Shown here piece by piece: positions 42,712-51,798 of a DNA stretch of 64,000 bases. A program made the position numbers and the translations under genes. How positions within the stretch are numbered: the stretch's first letter is position 1; each line of letters starts with the position of its first letter. The notes below the pieces were generated by a model, which searched no databases, was not told the origin of the DNA, and saw nothing but the letters and a program-made list of their open reading frames with translations. The stretch covers positions 62,001-126,000 of the forward strand of contig NZ_RAZT01000019.1 in assembly GCF_003626635.1 (NCBI RefSeq), given 5' to 3'. Origin of the DNA: Micromonospora musae (lineage in GTDB: Bacteria > Actinomycetota > Actinomycetes > Mycobacteriales > Micromonosporaceae).

Positions 42712-43572
42712 TCACCGGCGCGCCGTCACCAGGGACGCGAAGACCACGACGTTGTCGGCGTAGCCGGTCGCCCCACCGACCCAGCGGCCACCGCAGGTGA
42801 TGAGGCGCAGGTTCGGGCGGCTGAAGTCGCGGAAGACCTCCTCCACCGGCAGTTCGTTCTTGTCGAACCGCTGCACCGAGTTCACCTCGAAGACCGCCAC
42901 GGTGCCGTCCTCCCGGGTCACCTCCACCCGGTCGCCGGCCCGCAGCTGCTTGAGGTCGTGGAAGACCGCCGGCCCGCTGGTGGTGTCCACGTGCCCGACG
43001 ATCACCGCCGGGCCGTACTGGCCGGGGGTGGGGCCCTGGTCGTACCAGCCCGCCTCCTGGGCCCGTCCGGCGTCCGGCACCCCGATGCTGCCGTCCTCGG
43101 CGATCCCCACACTGTGCACCGGGGCCCGCACGTCGATCGTGTTGATGGAGAGCTCCGCCGGTCGGCTCGCCGGCAGCACCGGGAACTTCTTCGGCGGTGG
43201 GCGCAGACCCGCGCTGAGCTGGTCCGGTAGGACGCTGAGCCCGGTCACCCGTTCCACCCCGAGCATCGCGACGATCAGCACCATCAGCCCGGCGACGAGC
43301 AGCACCGGAAGACCCGGTCCGGCTCCCGCTCCGAGCCGGTGCCGCACTCGCGGACGCCCGGGCCGGGCCGGTAGCGGCGCCTTGCCCGGGTCGGCGGTGG
43401 CCACCCCGGCGGAGAGCGTGTGCCGGGCGACCCGGCCCAGCCGGCGCGAGGTACGCGCCGCCAGCCGGCCCGACGCGCGCAGCGTCGACCGGGAGGCGCG
43501 CAGCGTCGAGCGGGTGGCCGTCCGGAACGTGCTCCGGTCCGGTCGCCTCCGGCCTGCGGTCGGGCGGGCCAT
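42712..43572 (-). CDS. Class F sortase
   Basis: A 286-aa class F sortase. The N-terminal ~90 residues are strongly basic and cytosolic, followed by one membrane helix (about residues 90-108, GLPVLLVAGLMVLIVAMLGV). The extracytoplasmic catalytic domain has the His in VIVGHVDT and the Cys in LRLITCGG; the final Arg is within the last strand region. Class F sortases of actinobacteria cleave LPxTG-type signals. The downstream neighbour on the same strand side is a secreted protein (43585-44121) that lacks such a signal. The stop lies 11 bp from the end of the HNH gene. Confidence 0.88.
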   Translation of the reverse strand: MARPTAGRRRPDRSTFRTATRSTLRASRSTLRASGRLAARTSRRLGRVARHTLSAGVATADPGKAPLPARPGRPRVRHRLGAGAGPGLPVLLVAGLMVLIVAMLGVERVTGLSVLPDQLSAGLRPPPKKFPVLPASRPAELSINTIDVRAPVHSVGIAEDGSIGVPDAGRAQEAGWYDQGPTPGQYGPAVIVGHVDTTSGPAVFHDLKQLRAGDRVEVTREDGTVAVFEVNSVQRFDKNELPVEEVFRDFSRPNLRLITCGGRWVGGATGYADNVVVFASLVTARR

Positions 43573-43584
43573 GGTGCCTCCGGG

Positions 43585-44121
43585 TCAGGAACCCGCTCCG
43601 CGACGGCGGCTGCCCGCCATGCCCAGCGCCACCGCGGCGCCGACGGCGGCCAGCCCGCCGACGAGCAGCAGGGTGCCGGTGCCGCGGCCCATGGCGGTGC
43701 CACCACCGCCGGTCGCCGGGCCCTTGCTCGGCTGGGCCATGTTCAGCACGGTCAGCGTGGTGGACGCGTTGTTGCCGTTCGGGCAGCGCAGGTTGACCGG
43801 GTAGTCGCCGGGCTCCTTGTTCTCCGGCACGGTCGCCGAGCCGGTCAGGAAGCCGTTGTCCGGTCGTACCGTCACCCGGCCGAACGCGTCCGACTCGACC
43901 TGCGCCTGCCGGTTGTTCGAGTTGTCGCAACTCGCCCGGATCCGTACCTTGTCGCCGGCCTGCACGCTGTTCGGCGTGACCTCGACGAAGACGTTCTCGC
44001 CCGCCCGGGCGGGCGCGGCGCCGACCAGGACGAACGACGCGATCAGGGCGAACGCCCCGAGCAGCCTGAGAATGGTCGACGGGGCGGGAAGCACCCCACC
44101 GTCCGGTCGCTGACCCCGCAT
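43585..44121 (-). CDS. Secreted protein with C-terminal membrane anchor, sortase neighbour
   Basis: A 178-aa exported protein: signal peptide with hydrophobic core ILRLLGAFALIASFVLVGAA and likely cleavage after APARA, a beta-rich domain (VFVEVTPNSVQAGDKVRIRA, then ASCDNSN ... LRCPNG with two Cys that may form a disulfide), a Gly/Pro linker, and a C-terminal helix GTLLLVGGLAAVGAAVALG with a basic tail. The layout is like a sortase substrate but no LPxTG-like motif precedes the helix. The ATG at 44121 has a GGGAGG site. Its stop is 12 bp before the sortase start, so they are co-transcribed. Confidence 0.82.
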   Translation of the reverse strand: MRGQRPDGGVLPAPSTILRLLGAFALIASFVLVGAAPARAGENVFVEVTPNSVQAGDKVRIRASCDNSNNRQAQVESDAFGRVTVRPDNGFLTGSATVPENKEPGDYPVNLRCPNGNNASTTLTVLNMAQPSKGPATGGGGTAMGRGTGTLLLVGGLAAVGAAVALGMAGSRRRGAGS

Positions 44122-44253
44122 GATCCTCCCTCCCGGCACCGGTGCACCGGTCCTGCTGGGGCGACCCGCGGTGTTTTCCCCCTGGTCTGGCGGCAAACCC
44201 GACCGCGCTGGCGGCGGGACGTCCTCCGCCCGACGTGCGCCGGCCGTCGTCGG

Positions 44254-44733
44254 TCAGCGGCGGCGGCCGCCCGGGTCGGCGTCGGGGCCGGGGCCGCGCG
44301 GGAGCGGGGTGACCGGATGCCAGTCGAGCGGGGTGGAGAGCACCATCGTGCTGGAGGGCTGGCCGTACGGGGCGAGCCGGTCGATCACCCGCTCGAACTC
44401 GTCGATCGACCCGGCCGCCACCTTCAACATGCTGCACGCGTCGCCGGTGATCCGGTGGATCTCCAGGATCTCCGCCCAGGTGGGCACCTTCGGGTCGTGG
44501 AGGATGCAGCGCGACCCGTAGCAGGACATCCGGATCAGGGCCACCACGCTGCGTCCGGCCCGGGCCAGGTCGACGTGGGCGTGGTAGCCGGTGATCACGC
44601 CCGACTCCTCCAGTCGGCGTACCCGCTCCGCGACCGCGGGCGGCGACAGGTGCACGCGGCGGGAGAGCTCGCTGAAGGAGAGGCGGGCGTCGGCCTGCAG
44701 TTCGCGCAGCAGCGCCCAGTCCATGTCGTCCAT
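44254..44733 (-). CDS. Lrp/AsnC-family regulator, probable regulator of the kynurenine operon
   Basis: A 159-aa regulator with an N-terminal winged helix-turn-helix (LSFSELSRRVHLSPPAVAERV, residues about 18-38) and a C-terminal RAM ligand domain (ALIRMSCYGS, then SIDEFERVIDRLAPYG). It is divergent from kynA with 145 bp between the start codons. Lrp-type regulators (KynR) control kynurenine operons in proteobacteria, so control by kynurenine here is a reasonable inference. A weak TTCC-N6-GGAA site lies in the shared gap. Confidence 0.88.
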   Translation of the reverse strand: MDDMDWALLRELQADARLSFSELSRRVHLSPPAVAERVRRLEESGVITGYHAHVDLARAGRSVVALIRMSCYGSRCILHDPKVPTWAEILEIHRITGDACSMLKVAAGSIDEFERVIDRLAPYGQPSSTMVLSTPLDWHPVTPLPRGPGPDADPGGRRR

Positions 44734-44878
44734 GAGGCGACCTTACTTTCCTGAACCGGAATGGCCTTCACGCCTTCGGTCCGGCAGGCCGATTGCGGTC
44801 AGCCCCGTTGATCGCGCATTCCGCGAAGGTCGGCGGCGCGACATCATGGCGGGAACCGGCTCATGGAGGAGACAAACG
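44734..44878. promoter_or_regulatory. Divergent control region of the Lrp gene and the kynurenine operon
   Basis: Contains the weak dyads TTCCTGAACCGGAA (44748-44761) and TTCCGCGAA (44818-44826), candidates for Lrp binding, and a strong GGAGGAGA ribosome binding site before kynA. No -10/-35 pair can be assigned with confidence. Confidence 0.35.
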
Positions 44879-45781
44879 GTGAAGCAGACGGAGCTGCGGG
44901 GGCCGGCGCCGGCCGCGGCGGTGCGCCCGGTCACGCCACAGCAGCGCGAGGCCAAGGCGGCGCGTACCGGCGGGGAACCCACCCTGGAGTTCGCCGGCCA
45001 GGTGCCGTACGACGTGTACACCCACGCCAGCACCCTGCACCGGTTGCAGCAGCCGCTCAGCGACGACCCGGGCGAGATGTCCTTCCTCATGGTCAGCCAG
45101 ATCATGGAGCTCTACTTCGGACTGACCCGCTACGAGCTGCTCCAGGCCCAGCAGCTGATCCGCGCCGACCAGGTCTGGGACGCGCTCGCGCCGCTGCGCC
45201 GGGCCACCCTGCACCTGGAGGCGCTCAACGCGGCGTGGCGCGGGCTGCGCTGGATGTCCCCGGCCGACTTCAACAAGTTCCGCAACCTGCTCGGCGAGGC
45301 GTCCGGCTTCCAGTCGGCCATGTACCGGCAGCTGGAGTTCCTGCTCGGGCTCCGGGACCCGGCGTTGATCCGCCCGTTCCGCCGGCACACCGAGGTCTAC
45401 GCCGAGCTGCGCGACTCGCTCGCCGCACCGAGCCTCTGGGACGATGTGGTCGCCCTGCTCGCCCGCCGCGGCTTCGAGCTCCCCGCCGAGGTGCTCGACC
45501 GGGACGTCAGCGTCGAGCACGAGACGCACCCGCGGATCGAGGCGGCCTGGGTGGCGATCTACGCCGAGGACGGGCCGGGCAACCACCTCCGGCAGCTCGG
45601 CGAGGCGCTCACCGAGGTGGCCGAGCAGTTCGGCGAGTGGCGCTGGCAGCATGTCAAGGCGGTGCAGCGGACGATGGGCGCCAAGGTCGGCAGCGGCGGC
45701 TCCGCCGGGTTGGCGTGGCTGCAGCGCAGCATGGCCCGGGTGGTCTTCCCGGAGCTGTGGTCGGCCCGTACCAGCATGTGA
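44879..45781 (+). CDS. kynA: Tryptophan 2,3-dioxygenase
   Basis: A 300-aa heme dioxygenase that opens the indole ring of L-tryptophan to give N-formylkynurenine. Conserved segments include VPYDVYTHASTLHRLQQPL, DPGEMSFLMVSQIMELYF, FNKFRNLLGEASGFQSAMYR and the C-terminal heme His region EWRWQHVKAVQRTMGAKVGS. GTG at 44879 follows a GGAGGAGA site. First gene of the kynurenine operon; the next gene starts 22 bp after its stop. Confidence 0.95.
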   Translation: MKQTELRGPAPAAAVRPVTPQQREAKAARTGGEPTLEFAGQVPYDVYTHASTLHRLQQPLSDDPGEMSFLMVSQIMELYFGLTRYELLQAQQLIRADQVWDALAPLRRATLHLEALNAAWRGLRWMSPADFNKFRNLLGEASGFQSAMYRQLEFLLGLRDPALIRPFRRHTEVYAELRDSLAAPSLWDDVVALLARRGFELPAEVLDRDVSVEHETHPRIEAAWVAIYAEDGPGNHLRQLGEALTEVAEQFGEWRWQHVKAVQRTMGAKVGSGGSAGLAWLQRSMARVVFPELWSARTSM

Positions 45782-45803
45782 TCGGAAGCGAGAAGTCAAC
45801 CGG

Positions 45804-47114
45804 ATGAACGCCCCTCACCCCGCTCCACCCCGCCCGACCGCGTCTGAGGACGAGGCACGCCGACTCGACGCCGCCGACCCCGGGCACCGTCACCTGTTCC
45901 ACGTGCCGCCCGCCGACGGGGGCCGCTACCCGCAGGCCGCCTACCTGGCCGGCAACTCGCTCGGACTGCAGCCGCTGGCCACCCGCGACGAACTCCTCGC
46001 CGACCTCGACGCCTGGCGTCGGCTCGGTGTCGAGGGGCACCTAGAGGCGCAGCGGCCCTGGCTGCCGTACCACGAACTGCTCACCGAGCCGGCCGCTCGG
46101 CTGGTCGGGGCACTGCCGGCGGAGACCGTGGTGATGAACTCGCTCACGGTCAACCTGCACCTGCTGATGGTGAGCTTCTACCGCCCGTCCGGGCGGCGTA
46201 CCCGGATCGTCATCGAGGACAGCGCCTTCCCCTCGGACAGCTACGCGGTGCGCAGCCAGGCCCGCTTCCACGGCCTCGACCCGGACGAGACGGTGGTCCG
46301 GCTACGCCCCCGCCCGGGTGAGGAGACCCTGCGCACCGAGGACGTGACCGACTACCTGGCCGCCGAGGGCGACCGGGTGGCGCTCGTGCTGCTCGGTGGC
46401 GTCAACTACCTGACCGGTGAGCTGCTCGACGTCCCGGTGATCACGGCGGCCGGTCGGGCCGCCGGCGCGATCGTCGGCTGGGACCTCGCGCACGCCGCCG
46501 GCAACGTGCCGCTGCGCCTGCACGACTGGGACGTCGACTTCGCCGCCTGGTGCTCGTACAAGTACCTGAACTCCGGCCCCGGCGCGCTGGCCGGCGCGTT
46601 CGTGCACGAACGGCACCTCGGCGACCCCACGCTGCAGCGTTTCGAGGGCTGGTGGAGCACGGAGGCGGCCACCCGGTTCGAGATGACCCCGGTCTCCCGG
46701 CCCCCGGCCACCGTGGAGGCGTGGCAGATCTCCAACCCGCCGATCTTCTCGATGGGCCCGGTGCGCACCTCGCTGGAGCTCTTCGACGCCGTCGGCATGA
46801 CGACGCTGCGGGAGCGGAGCCTGCGCCTCACCGGCTACCTGGAGCGGCTGCTCGACGAGGTGACAGTCGATCGCCCGTTGACCGTGCTCACCCCCCGGGA
46901 CCCGGCGCGGCGCGGATGCCAACTCTCGGTACGCATCGGCGCCGGCAGCGCCGCGGAGCTCGCCAAGCGGCTGCGTTCCGAGCACGGGGTGATCGCCGAC
47001 GCCCGGGAGCCCGACGTCGTCCGGTTCGCCCCGGTGCCGCTCTACTCCACGTTCCACGACTGCTGGCGGGTCGCCGAGGCGCTCGCCGCGACCGTGGCGG
47101 AGGTGAGCCGATGA
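45804..47114 (+). CDS. kynU: Kynureninase
   Basis: A 436-aa PLP enzyme that cleaves 3-hydroxykynurenine (and kynurenine) to 3-hydroxyanthranilate and alanine. The fold-type I motifs are AYLAGNSLGLQP near the N-terminus, GWDLAHAAGN (cofactor Asp), and the PLP-lysine in WCSYKYLNSGPG, followed by GWWSTE. ATG at 45804 is chosen because MNAPHPAPP leads directly into the conserved part. The stop overlaps the kmo start (ATGA). Confidence 0.95.
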   Translation: MNAPHPAPPRPTASEDEARRLDAADPGHRHLFHVPPADGGRYPQAAYLAGNSLGLQPLATRDELLADLDAWRRLGVEGHLEAQRPWLPYHELLTEPAARLVGALPAETVVMNSLTVNLHLLMVSFYRPSGRRTRIVIEDSAFPSDSYAVRSQARFHGLDPDETVVRLRPRPGEETLRTEDVTDYLAAEGDRVALVLLGGVNYLTGELLDVPVITAAGRAAGAIVGWDLAHAAGNVPLRLHDWDVDFAAWCSYKYLNSGPGALAGAFVHERHLGDPTLQRFEGWWSTEAATRFEMTPVSRPPATVEAWQISNPPIFSMGPVRTSLELFDAVGMTTLRERSLRLTGYLERLLDEVTVDRPLTVLTPRDPARRGCQLSVRIGAGSAAELAKRLRSEHGVIADAREPDVVRFAPVPLYSTFHDCWRVAEALAATVAEVSR

Positions 47115-48448
47115 ACCGGGAGCACGACGAGATCGCAGTCGTCGGCGCTGGGCTGGCCGGCTGCCTGCTGGCCTGCTTCCTGGCCCGGCGCGGCTACCGG
47201 GTGGCGCTCTACGAGCGGCGGCCGGATCCGCGTACCGGCCGGGTCGAGCGGGGCCGCTCGATCAACCTGGCCCTCTCCGAGCGCGGCCTGGACGCCCTGC
47301 GCCGCATCGGCCTCGACGAGCAGGTGATGGCCGACGCCCTGCCGATGCGCGGCCGGATGATCCACCCGGTGGCGGGCGAGCCGCAGTTCCAGTCCTACAG
47401 CTCCTCCGGCGACCGGGCGATCAACTCGATCAGCCGTGGCGCGCTGAACAACGCCCTGCTCGACGCGGCCACCGCGCGGCCCGGGGTGCGGGCCGTCTTC
47501 GACCACCGCCTGGTCGGGCTCGACCCGGCCACCGGCGATCTGACGTTCGAGACTCCTGAGGGCAAGGTGACGGCGAACGCCCCGGTGGTCCTCGGCGCGG
47601 ACGGGGCCGGCTCGGCCGTACGGGGTCAGCTGCTCGCGCACGGGCTGCTCACCGAGAGCCTCGACTTCCTCGACTACGGCTACAAGGAACTCACCGTCCC
47701 CCCGGCGGGCGGCGACTTCGCGCTGGATCCGGACGCCCTGCACATCTGGCCACGGGGCACCTCGATGATGATCGCGCTGCCGAACCCGGACCGCTCCTTC
47801 ACCTGCACGCTCTTCTGGCCGACGCACGGCACGGCGGCCTTCGCCTCGCTGGGCAGCCCGGCGGCGATCGAACGGCACTTCGCCGAGCACTACCCGGACC
47901 TGGTCCCGCTCGCGCCGAACCTGGTGGACGACTACCAGCACAACCCGGTCGGAGTGCTCGGCACGGTGCGGTGCAAACCGTGGCAGGCGAACGGGAAGGT
48001 GGGTCTGCTCGGCGACGCGGCGCACGCCATCGTCCCGTTCTACGGCCAGGGCGCGAACTGTGCCCTGGAGGACGTCGTCGAGCTGGACCGCTGCCTGGAC
48101 GAGTGCGGCGACGACTGGTCCGCGGCGTTGCCGCTGTTCCAGCAGCGGCGGCAGGGCAACGCCGAGGCGATCGCCCGGATGGCGCTGGCGAACTTCGTGG
48201 AGATGCGGGACAAGGTCGCCTCGCCGCTCTTCCAACTCGGCCGTAGGGTCGAGCACGCGCTGGAACGGGCGCTGCCCGGCCGGTACGTCTCCCGCTACGA
48301 GCTGGTGTCCTTCTCCACCACCCCGTACGCGGAGGTGGCCCGTCGGGTACGCCGGCAGCACCAGGCGCTCGGGGTGGTCGCCGCGGGCGCGGCGGCCCTG
48401 CTGGTCGGCGCGGTCGGGATGGTGCTCGGTCGAGGGAGGCGTCGATGA
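47111..48448 (+). CDS. kmo: Kynurenine 3-monooxygenase
   Basis: A 445-aa FAD-dependent hydroxylase converting kynurenine to 3-hydroxykynurenine. It has the GAGLAG Rossmann motif near residue 14, the family segment RSINLALSERGLDALRRIGL, the second FAD motif LLGDAAHAIVPFYGQGANCA, and a C-terminal hydrophobic helix (LGVVAAGAAALLVGAVGMVLG), as in membrane-attached eukaryotic KMO. Coupled by overlaps to kynU upstream and to the dehydrogenase downstream. Confidence 0.95.
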   Translation: MNREHDEIAVVGAGLAGCLLACFLARRGYRVALYERRPDPRTGRVERGRSINLALSERGLDALRRIGLDEQVMADALPMRGRMIHPVAGEPQFQSYSSSGDRAINSISRGALNNALLDAATARPGVRAVFDHRLVGLDPATGDLTFETPEGKVTANAPVVLGADGAGSAVRGQLLAHGLLTESLDFLDYGYKELTVPPAGGDFALDPDALHIWPRGTSMMIALPNPDRSFTCTLFWPTHGTAAFASLGSPAAIERHFAEHYPDLVPLAPNLVDDYQHNPVGVLGTVRCKPWQANGKVGLLGDAAHAIVPFYGQGANCALEDVVELDRCLDECGDDWSAALPLFQQRRQGNAEAIARMALANFVEMRDKVASPLFQLGRRVEHALERALPGRYVSRYELVSFSTTPYAEVARRVRRQHQALGVVAAGAAALLVGAVGMVLGRGRRR

Positions 48449-49953
48449 GCGTCACGTGGGATCCGCGGCTGATGAGCGGGCGGGCCCCGGCCGGGCCGGC
48501 TCTGCTGCGCAACTTCGTCGGCGGCGAGTTCGTCGACTCCGGCCGCCGCTTCACGAAGGCCAGCCCGGTCACCGGTGAGCCGGTCTTCGAGGTGGCGGAG
48601 GCCGACGCGTCCTGCGTGGACGACGCGGTGGCCGCCGCCCGGGCGGCGGTGCGTGGCCCGTGGGGCCGGATGGGGGAGCGGGAGCGCGCCGAGGTGCTGC
48701 GCCGGATCGCCGACGAGCTGGAGCGCCGCTTCGACGACCTGGTCACCGCCGAGGTGGCCGACACCGGCAAGTCCATCTCCCAGGCCCGGGTCCTCGACAT
48801 CCCGCGCGGCGCCGCGAACTTCCGGGCGTTCGCCGAGATCGTCGCGACCGCGCCCACCGAGTCGTTCACCACCGTCACCCCGACCGGCGGGCGTGCCCTC
48901 AACTACGCCGTCCGCAAGCCGGTCGGCGTGGTGGCCGTGGTCGTGCCGTGGAATCTGCCGCTGCTGCTGCTCACCTGGAAGGTGGCGCCGGCGCTGGCCT
49001 GCGGCAACGCCGTGGTGGTGAAGCCCAGTGAGGAGACCCCGGCGTCGGCCACGCTGCTCGCCGAGGTGATGGCTGCGGCCGGCGTACCGGCGGGCGTGTT
49101 CAACCTGGTGCACGGCTTCGGGCCGGACTCGGCGGGGGAGTTCCTCACCCGGCACCCCGGCGTCGACGCGATCACCTTCACCGGTGAGTCGGCCACCGGC
49201 AGCGCCATCATGCGCGCCGCGGCCGACGGGGTGAAGGCGGTCAGCTTCGAGCTGGGCGGTAAGAACGCCGGGCTGGTCTTCGCCGACGCGGACCTGGACG
49301 CGGCGGTGGCCGGGTCGGGCCGCTCCAGCTTCACCAACGGCGGGCAGGTCTGCCTCTGCACCGAACGCATCTACGTGCAGCGGCCGGTCTTCGAGGAGTT
49401 CACCGAGCGGCTCGCGAAGCGCGCCGGGGAGCTGGCGTACGGCTGGCCGGCCGACGAGGCCACGGCCAACATGCCGCTGATCTCGCACGGCCACCGCGCC
49501 AAGGTGCTCGGCCACTACGACCTGGCTCGGGCCGAGGGCGCGCAGGTGCTCGCCGGGGGCGGCACCCCGCACTTCGGCGACGCCCGGGACGGCGGCGCGT
49601 ACGTGCAGCCGACGGTGCTGACCGGGCTCGGTCCAGACGCCCGGACCAACCGCGAGGAGATCTTCGGACCGGTGGTGCACGTCGCGCCCTTCGACGACGA
49701 GGAGGAGGCGTACGCGTTGGCCAACGGGACCGAGTACGGCCTCGCGGCCACGGTGTGGACGCGGGACGTCGGCCGGGCGCACCGGGCCGGGGTCCGCCTC
49801 GACGCCGGCATCGTCTGGGTGAACACGTGGTTCCTGCGCGACCTGCGGACCCCGTTCGGCGGGGTCAAGGCGTCCGGCATCGGCCGTGAGGGTGGCGTGC
49901 ACTCGCTGGACTTCTACTCCGAACTCACGAACGTCTGCGTGGACCTCACGTGA
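48445..49953 (+). CDS. 2-aminomuconate 6-semialdehyde dehydrogenase (ALDH family)
   Basis: A 502-aa NAD-dependent aldehyde dehydrogenase. Motifs: cofactor site VVVPWNLPLLLLTWK and FTGESATGSAIM, catalytic Glu in SFELGGKNAG, catalytic Cys in NGGQVCLCTE. It is most like 2-hydroxymuconic / 2-aminomuconic semialdehyde dehydrogenases. In this operon it would oxidise 2-aminomuconate semialdehyde (the ACMSD product) to 2-aminomuconate. ATG at 48445 overlaps the kmo stop. Confidence 0.92.
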   Translation: MSVTWDPRLMSGRAPAGPALLRNFVGGEFVDSGRRFTKASPVTGEPVFEVAEADASCVDDAVAAARAAVRGPWGRMGERERAEVLRRIADELERRFDDLVTAEVADTGKSISQARVLDIPRGAANFRAFAEIVATAPTESFTTVTPTGGRALNYAVRKPVGVVAVVVPWNLPLLLLTWKVAPALACGNAVVVKPSEETPASATLLAEVMAAAGVPAGVFNLVHGFGPDSAGEFLTRHPGVDAITFTGESATGSAIMRAAADGVKAVSFELGGKNAGLVFADADLDAAVAGSGRSSFTNGGQVCLCTERIYVQRPVFEEFTERLAKRAGELAYGWPADEATANMPLISHGHRAKVLGHYDLARAEGAQVLAGGGTPHFGDARDGGAYVQPTVLTGLGPDARTNREEIFGPVVHVAPFDDEEEAYALANGTEYGLAATVWTRDVGRAHRAGVRLDAGIVWVNTWFLRDLRTPFGGVKASGIGREGGVHSLDFYSELTNVCVDLT

Positions 49954-50047
49954 GCGGGCGGATCGTCCGGCTCGATCGCGGGGCGCCGCGAGCCGGCGCG
50001 GCGGGCACCGGGCCCGACGTCGCCTCCGTACGCGCCGAGGAGTGGGC

Positions 50048-50845
50048 ATGAGCGTCGACATCGAAGCGGCGAGCCGGGAACTGGAGCTGGCGCGCGACGG
50101 CGCGAAGCCGTGCCCGCCGCTGCGCGGGCGGCTGCTGCCCGAGGGTGACATCGAGTCGGCCTACCAGGTGCAGCAGGTCCACACCCGGCAGCGGCTCGAC
50201 GCGGGGCGCCGCCGGGTGGGGGCGAAGATCGGCCTCACCTCGCGCGCCGTGCAGGAGAGCTTCGGGGTCTTCCAGCCGGACTTCGGCGTGCTCTTCGACG
50301 ACATGGCGGTCCCGGACGGTGTCGAGGTGCCGACGAGCCGGCTGCTCCAGCCCCGGGTGGAGGCCGAGGTCGCCTTCGTGCTCGGCGCCGACCTGCCCGA
50401 CGAGCGGGTAACCACCGCCGACCTGATCGGCGCGGTCGACCACCTGCTCCCGGCCATCGAGATCGTCGACTCCCGGATCGCCGGCTGGGACATCTCCATC
50501 GTGGACACCGTGGCCGACAACGCCTCCAGCGGGCTCTTCGTGCTCGGTACCTCGCCGCGCCGCCTCCGCGACGTCGACCTGCGGCTCTGCGGCATGGTGC
50601 TGGAGTCGGCCGGGGAGCCGGTCTCGGTCGGCGCGGGGGCGGCCTGCCTGGGCAATCCGCTGCACGCGTTGGAGTGGCTGGCGCGCACCCTGGCCCGCTC
50701 GGGGGACCCGCTCCGCGCCGGGGACGTGGTGCTCTCCGGTGCGCTCGGGCCGATGGTGCCGGTGACGCCCGGCGCCGCGTACGAGGCGCGGATCTCCGGC
50801 CTCGGCTCGGTACGTACCTGCTTCTCGAAGGAGGCTGACCGGTGA
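50048..50845 (+). CDS. 2-oxopent-4-enoate (2-hydroxypenta-2,4-dienoate) hydratase
   Basis: A 265-aa enzyme of the FAH-related hydratase/decarboxylase family. It hydrates 2-oxopent-4-enoate to 4-hydroxy-2-oxovalerate. Segments: VGAKIGLTSRAVQESFGVFQ, metal-binding PRVEAEVAFVLG, and IEIVDSRIAGW. It differs from the related decarboxylase at 52909 by its position next to the aldolase/dehydrogenase pair. ATG at 50048 is used; the 94 bp upstream is the largest gap in the operon but contains no promoter I can identify. The stop overlaps the next start (GTGA). Confidence 0.9.
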   Translation: MSVDIEAASRELELARDGAKPCPPLRGRLLPEGDIESAYQVQQVHTRQRLDAGRRRVGAKIGLTSRAVQESFGVFQPDFGVLFDDMAVPDGVEVPTSRLLQPRVEAEVAFVLGADLPDERVTTADLIGAVDHLLPAIEIVDSRIAGWDISIVDTVADNASSGLFVLGTSPRRLRDVDLRLCGMVLESAGEPVSVGAGAACLGNPLHALEWLARTLARSGDPLRAGDVVLSGALGPMVPVTPGAAYEARISGLGSVRTCFSKEADR

Positions 50846-51798
50846 GCGCTGGCTCGAAGCGCGTCGGCGTGGCGGTGATCGGTTCCGGCAACATCGGGAC
50901 CGACCTGATGATCAAGGTGCTCCGGCTCGGCGACCGCCTGCGCATGGTGGCGATGGCCGGTATCGACCCGGACTCCGATGGGCTGGCCCGGGCCCGCAGG
51001 CTCGGCGTGGCCACCACCGCGGGCGGGGTGGACGGGCTCGTCGCGATGCCGGAGTTCGCCGAGGTGGAGATCGTCTTCGACGCCACCTCGGCCGGGGCGC
51101 ACCGGCACAACGACGCGGTGCTCGCCGCGCACGGGCGCACCGTCGTCGACCTGACCCCCGCCGCGGTCGGCCCGTACGTGGTGCCGCCGGTGAACCTCGA
51201 CGAGCACCTGGACGAGCGCAACCTGAACATGGTCACCTGCGGCGGTCAGGCCACCGTGCCGATCGTCGCGGCCGTGGGCCGGGTGACCCCGGTGGCGTAC
51301 GGCGAGATCGTCGCCTCGATCGCCTCGAAGTCGGCCGGCCCGGGCACCCGGGCGAACATCGACGAGTTCACCGAGACCACCGCGCGAGCCATCGAGGTGG
51401 TCGGCGGCGCCGAGCGGGGCAAGGCCATCATCGTGCTCAACCCGGCGGACCCGCCGCTGCTGATGCGCGACACGGTCTACTGCCTCTGCCCGGACGCGGA
51501 GGCCGACACCGCGGCGATCGCGGCCTCCGTGGCCGAGATGGTGGCGACGGTGCAGGAGTACGTGCCCGGCTACCGGCTCAAGCAGGACGTGCAGTTCGAC
51601 CGGGTGGACACGTACGTGCCGTCACTCGGCGCCCACCTGTCGGGCCTGCAGGTCTCGGTCTTCCTGGAGGTCTCCGGCGCGGGGCACTACCTGCCCGCGT
51701 ACGCCGGGAACCTGGACATCATGACCTCGGCGGCGCTGCGCACCGCCGAGCGGCTGGCGGCCCGGCGGGCCGCCGTGGCCACGGAGGTGACCGCGTGA
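50842..51798 (+). CDS. mhpF: Acylating acetaldehyde dehydrogenase
   Basis: A 318-aa enzyme that converts acetaldehyde from the aldolase to acetyl-CoA with NAD. The nucleotide motif is VIGSGNIGTDLMIK, the catalytic Cys is in NMVTCGGQATVP, and GPGTRANIDEFTETTARAIE is characteristic. It normally channels acetaldehyde within a complex with the aldolase encoded next. Overlaps on both sides (GTGA) support one translation unit. Confidence 0.95.
   Translation: MSAGSKRVGVAVIGSGNIGTDLMIKVLRLGDRLRMVAMAGIDPDSDGLARARRLGVATTAGGVDGLVAMPEFAEVEIVFDATSAGAHRHNDAVLAAHGRTVVDLTPAAVGPYVVPPVNLDEHLDERNLNMVTCGGQATVPIVAAVGRVTPVAYGEIVASIASKSAGPGTRANIDEFTETTARAIEVVGGAERGKAIIVLNPADPPLLMRDTVYCLCPDAEADTAAIAASVAEMVATVQEYVPGYRLKQDVQFDRVDTYVPSLGAHLSGLQVSVFLEVSGAGHYLPAYAGNLDIMTSAALRTAERLAARRAAVATEVTA

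Noticed and set aside
43585..44121. LPxTG sorting signal in the sortase-linked secreted protein
   Set aside because: No LPxTG or close variant precedes the C-terminal helix; the nearest residues are Gly/Thr/Arg-rich.
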